Part shown: positions 60,776 through 64,000 of the stretch, piece after piece
Layout: every line of letters begins with the position of its first letter
How positions within the stretch are numbered: position 1 is the first letter of the stretch
Source: Aporrectodea caliginosa
Lineage: Eukaryota; Annelida; Clitellata; Crassiclitellata; Lumbricidae
Direction of reading: 5' to 3'
DNA length: 64,000 nt
NCBI GenBank assembly: GCA_020284085.1
Contig: JACEVL010000101.1
Location: forward strand, 500,543 to 564,542
The notes under the pieces: generated by a model
The model's input: the letters and a program-made list of their open reading frames with translations, nothing else
Databases searched by the model: none
What the model was told of the DNA's origin: nothing
Position numbers and translations under genes: made by a program

Positions 60776-61586
60776 ACTGTGTCCACGATAAAGTAGACCC
60801 CTAGACTTTGTTAAATATCTTGGTCAATTGTACTACTATAGGTACTAAATTTGGTGCACATGAACTTCAGTCTATTCTATCTAAACCCTGCAAATTTTAT
60901 TACAATTGATGCAACGGTTACGATGATATACCCTTATGAAATTGGGTGGTTCAGGAACCAAGTTACCAACACGTAAAACGCATCGACAGATGCGTGCGCG
61001 GCTAATCATCCTGACTCAGCACCAGTTCTCCGACAGCATTGATATTTGTTTGCGTCCATGGTTTTGTTTGCGTCTCGTGGTTTCCTTGCAACTGATCCGG
61101 TTGTGGCAATCTTTTTAACAGCTTGCTGACACCAGCTAGGGACCAATTTTTCATTGGAAATTCTGTAATGAGTCTCCTACGCCATACCCCTTCGTCTCTC
61201 TCAACTCCTTGATTAAAATCTTGTCCTCTGCACTGAAAACCATTTCTTTACAACCAACTACTGTTACTGTTACTGTTACTGTTACGTAAAACAGGTCTCG
61301 TAGTCTAATTGTTTCCGAAAATGACGCTTATAAACAACAGCCTATCCCTGCGGTAGCCAGAAAAATGACGTAATTCTATGCGTTTTACGTGTTGGTAACT
61401 TGGTTCCTGAACCACCCAATTTCATAAGGGTATATCATCGTAACCGTTGCATCAATTGTAATAAAATTTGCAGGGTTTAGATAGAATAGACTGAAGTTCA
61501 TGTGCACCAAATTTAGTACCTATAGTAGTACAATTGACCAAGATATTTAACAAAGTCTAGGGGTCTACTTTATCGTGGACACAGTG
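60775..61586. mobile_element. mariner-like element with 209-bp perfect TIRs
   Basis: TA TSD (60773-60774 and 61587-61588). Arms 60775-60983 and 61378-61586 appear identical over 209 bp, beginning CACTGTGTCCACGATAAAGT. The 394-bp centre has no intact transposase. The lack of divergence implies a very recent insertion. Confidence 0.92.
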
Positions 61587-61588
61587 TA

Positions 61589-62100
61589 GATATCAGACGC
61601 GATTTTTGAATTGCTTTGGCAAAGTATGTGCCTCGCTCTTCGTAGTTTCTTCGTAAACTGCAGCGGTACTGCTGCAAACATAAAATCCAACCAGCGTGCA
61701 TCTCCATTTGTTGGAGTTGTTTCATTAGGCACCTTCAGGGCTGCCACTCTAATTTTTTGGAAAGACCTAGATCTTCCCTCGATAAACCTAGAAACCCCTA
61801 GACAGCTTTTATGTTAAGGAATATGTGTAATTAGTCCAAATTACTAATGAAACACAGTTGAACCACACATCTGCTACGTAAATTAAATCACCAGAAATCA
61901 AAAACACATACATGCCACAAATATATTTGCTGCAATTAAGGGTAATATGATGCTAGGATTAATGCAACTGTTAAAAAGATGCGTTGTCACTGAAGTTGAC
62001 AACTACAACGGGATTTTTCTGCCCAATCTTTTCCAGTTTCTCACAGTATTCTAACGTTTTTGACACCGTTCTTCCTTCACAATTCGCCCTGGATCCAACA
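61589..62100. other. Unassigned sequence
   Basis: Lies where the RNA of the promoter at 60735 should be. No RNA family or ORF recognised. Confidence 0.35.
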
Positions 62101-62106
62101 ACAATT

Positions 62107-62172
62107 GGGCATCTCGGCTACAAAGGTCGTTGACAGCAACAGGCACACAATTTTGACTCGCAAGGGATCCGA
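62107..62172 (-). ncRNA. RNA-B unit served by P at 62198
   Basis: In reverse GGGCATCTCGGCTACAAAGG, TCGTTGACAGCAACAGGC, ACACAATTTTGACTCG. GGC/GCC core preserved, 3' motif lost (CCCAATTG). About 66-72 nt. Confidence 0.42.
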
Positions 62173-62197
62173 ATAGCCCCATGCGCTCAAAACTTAT

Positions 62198-62239
62198 ATA
62201 TATATAGCATCGTTTACAATGTTTTAAAGGTGTCTAAAG
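62198..62239 (-). promoter_or_regulatory. PSE/TATA promoter, tandem 1
   Basis: Minus strand: CTTTAGACACCTTTAAAA (62222-62239), then TATATATA starting at 62206. Phase is 24. Confidence 0.68.
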
Positions 62240-62256
62240 AACGCGCCTTTACAACT

Positions 62257-62299
62257 TATAAATAGCATCAATTGGTTATGTTTTAAAGGTGCCTTTAGA
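62257..62299 (-). promoter_or_regulatory. PSE/TATA promoter, tandem 2
   Basis: Minus strand: CTAAAGGCACCTTTAAAA (62281-62299), then TATTTATA starting at 62264. Phase is 25. It lies 59 nt upstream of tandem 1; both have TCTTTAG-like and GCGC sequence before the box. Confidence 0.58.
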
Positions 62300-62317
62300 G
62301 AACTCTCTTATCAAACG

Positions 62318-62375
62318 ACTACCGTGTCCAATGCTTTGGACTAGCGTCATCCGAATATATAAGGCAATAACGGAG
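62318..62375 (-). repeat. RNA-A remnant
   Basis: In reverse CGACTACCGTGTCC, GCTTTGGACTAGCGTCATCC, AACGGAGTTACTCG; middle deleted. Confidence 0.45.
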
Positions 62376-62399
62376 TTACTCGACGAATTAACAGTAATT

Positions 62400-62880
62400 T
62401 AACAGAAATTTTAACAGAAATTTTGAAGTGAGCTTTATTTGCTTTATTAGTAGAGAAGATGTACCTCGACGCTATCGGGACACGGTAAACGAAGGATTTT
62501 AAAGCTTTACGGAAAGGTGAGTGAAGTATTTCGACGCTATATGGAGCGAGGTATTTGGGGCATGGAGTAGCCTATTTAGACGTTACATGAAAACAAACAG
62601 CGAGACATTGGTGCAATAGAATTTGGAAAGTAATAGAAATTTTAAGATAATTTTGTGAAATTATCAGAATTTCCATTGAAATGCAGACGATTTCTTTTAG
62701 CAAATTTGATTAATTTCACAGTAATAGTCTCTATTAAAGCTACTGGAATAATTCTAGAATTATATATTAATATCCAGTTAAAGTAACAATACAGTAGGCG
62801 ACCTCTTTGTCTTAGCGGACTGTTCTAATTATTGGTTGTTTGGTATGCATCGTTTCAGTTGGAGCTGAAATAGAAAATTC
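62400..62880. other. Unassigned sequence
   Basis: No unit or element recognised. Confidence 0.3.
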
Positions 62881-62929
62881 TGTAATCTGCTAGTTTTCGT
62901 TCAATTGCAACCTTCGTTGCTCAGTAACC

Positions 62930-63006
62930 GTTTAACGACATAGTGTCATAAGATAAGAGTCGCCCTCTTCCTTTGCCAATGCTTTGGACTGTCACTATCA
63001 GAGTGC
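62930..63006 (-). repeat. RNA-A copy
   Basis: In reverse GTTTAACGACATAGTGTC, AGAGTCGCCCTCTTCC, GCTTTGGACTGTCACTATC, GAGTGCGG. Hairpin loop shortened. Confidence 0.6.
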
Positions 63007-63009
63007 GGT

Positions 63010-63075
63010 TGTTTAACGACAATGCATTGTGTCATAAGAAAGATGATTATCGTCACATTCCTCTCTTATCCAGAA
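63010..63075 (-). repeat. RNA-A part abutting divergent promoter
   Basis: In reverse GTTTAACGACAATGCATTG, GATGATTATCGTCACATTCC, TTATCCAGAATATAG; stops at the PSE. Confidence 0.65.
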
Positions 63076-63117
63076 TATAGCACACCTTTAAATCGTGCCC
63101 TTCAGAAGATATATAAT
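63076..63117 (+). promoter_or_regulatory. PSE/TATA promoter
   Basis: TATAGCACACCTTTAAATC, CCT at 63085, TATATAA at 63110. Phase is 25; downstream TTGTAATTTCGCTCAATCAC resembles 34054-34081. Confidence 0.66.
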
Positions 63118-63206
63118 TGTAATTTCGCTCAATCACTAATAATTACGAAGCGACTTATCAAGATTGGTTGGTTATTTGACGTTTAACAAGGCTGTGTCGA
63201 AAAAAT

Positions 63207-63207
63207 C

Positions 63208-63304
<97 letters not shown>
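63207..63304. repeat. (AAT)n microsatellite
   Basis: Pure; tail of the reversed SINE-2. Confidence 0.97.
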
Positions 63305-63305
<1 letters not shown>

Positions 63306-63546
63306 CTTTTCTTTATTGAAGCGCTTGACAAACGCACTGCGTTGTACATTTACGTGTTATGCAATTGAAACAATTCACAAGAACACGAATGACAGAAGAC
63401 ATAAATCTTAACTACTAACAGAACAGACAGCCTGCAATACACGGCGCTAATAGCAGCCTACAAAGCATGTCCGCCCTACGGGAGCTCGAACTCGGTGCCT
63501 CTCGCTCTCTATGCCAGTGTGTTATCCAATGCGCTATCGGGCCCCC
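63305..63546 (-). mobile_element. tRNA-derived SINE-2, full length
   Basis: Reversed: CTTTTCTTTATTGAAGCGC, GCACTGCGTTGTACATTTAC, AGCTCGAACTCGGTGCC (B box), CCAATGCGCTATCGGGCCCC (head). Confidence 0.86.
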
Positions 63547-63589
63547 TTCCATCTTTTTCTACGCTTGGGACTGGGCACCACCTGAAAAA

Positions 63590-64000
63590 TTTGGAGTTAG
63601 AATTTAAATTATTGATAATGGCGCATCATTGTTTACTGACGCTGCGTGTATTTTATCATGTATGAGCTTGTAGGGCGTCCGTATAGAAATTGACCTGACA
63701 GCGGATTGATATTCGTGGCTATCGGTTGATGTTCGGTGCATTAATCGCCGTCGCTATAGCAATTGCTACTTACAATGACAATTATGCACAACGTGAAAGT
63801 TGAAACTGTTTTTTTCGAACTATCGATACGATGATCGCATATAGGCTAAATTGTTTTCGTTTTCATTAATCATTTATTCATTGATTATAATATGGTAATT
63901 GAAAATATTGCATTCGACACTTCTTTTGCCAAATGTTCTAGCTTGCCTGTGAGCTTGGATATGTATATTTTTGTGTTTTGGCGGCATATTGGCCCCATCT
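63590..64000. other. Unassigned sequence to window end
   Basis: CTGACGCTGCGTGTATTTTATC at 63637 may be a last RNA-A scrap; nothing else recognised. Confidence 0.3.

Larger units (their letters stand above)
63162..63585 (-). repeat. RNA-A split by SINE-2 and (AAT)n
   Basis: 3' part GATTGGTTGGTTATTTGACG, TTTAACAAGGCTGTGTCG at 63162-63200; 5' part TTTTTCTACGCTTGGGACTGG at 63551-63574. The SINE-2 lies between. Confidence 0.65.

Overview
This window is animal (metazoan) genomic DNA, not prokaryotic. It is AT-rich and full of microsatellites, tRNA-derived SINEs, five or more kinds of non-LTR retrotransposon, and mariner, piggyBac and hAT elements with the expected target-site duplications (TSDs). 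The style (I/Nimb-like LINE, many short SINEs, TTAACCCT-ended MITEs) suggests a marine invertebrate, perhaps a mollusc or other lophotrochozoan. That placement is inference and weak. I found no convincing host protein-coding gene; every long ORF belongs to a transposon.

The unusual content is between the transposons. Scattered from about 2.6 to 63.1 kb, on both strands, are about 37 copies of a two-part promoter: a box close to TTAGACACCTTTAAA (or the variant ACACACCTCTTTTAA), then a TATA box starting 24 or 25 nt after the first C of the CCT in every one of the 37. About 11 further copies are decayed. This is the layout of snRNA-type promoters (PSE plus TATA, as in U6 and 7SK genes). Here 'P' means such a promoter, 'PSE' its upstream box, and 'phase' the CCT-to-TATA distance.

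Downstream lie short RNA-like units that end in a stem-loop and then GTTAAAC. RNA-A is about 115 nt: AACTCCGCCACTG at the 5' end, a CCAG/CTGG hairpin, a purine-rich AAAGGAGGAGG stretch, then a 3' hairpin with loop CTTTGTT. RNA-B is about 90 nt: ATTATGCCATACGAACGG at the 5' end, an Sm-like AATTTCTG, then a 3' hairpin with loop CTTTGAT. RNA-C (about 70 nt) is a shortened RNA-B with AATCTTTG before the hairpin. RNA-D is a diverged RNA-B hairpin with ACGACCCTGAC. The hairpin stems differ between copies by paired changes. The recurring order is P, then RNA-B or RNA-D, then RNA-A. Several RNA-A and RNA-C copies are flanked by 7-18 bp TSDs, so these RNAs have also been retroposed.

Layout: 0.9-1.9 kb mariner; 2.1-7.7 kb unit array with a segmental duplication; 8.0-9.6 kb piggyBac-like MITE and LINE scrap; 9.8-24.5 kb dense unit array with two syntenic modules; 25.6-31.1 kb apparently intact I/Nimb-like LINE (two ORFs); 31.1-34 kb telomere-like palindrome and units; 34.2-36 kb broken LINE; 36.3-37.5 kb TIR element; 37.6-40.0 kb piggyBac with one frameshift; 40-45 kb units, SINEs, microsatellites; 46.9-49.6 kb LINE split by an insertion; 50-64 kb units, hAT and mariner elements, and a second segmental duplication. 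All positions and motif counts were read by eye; no search or folding program was run.
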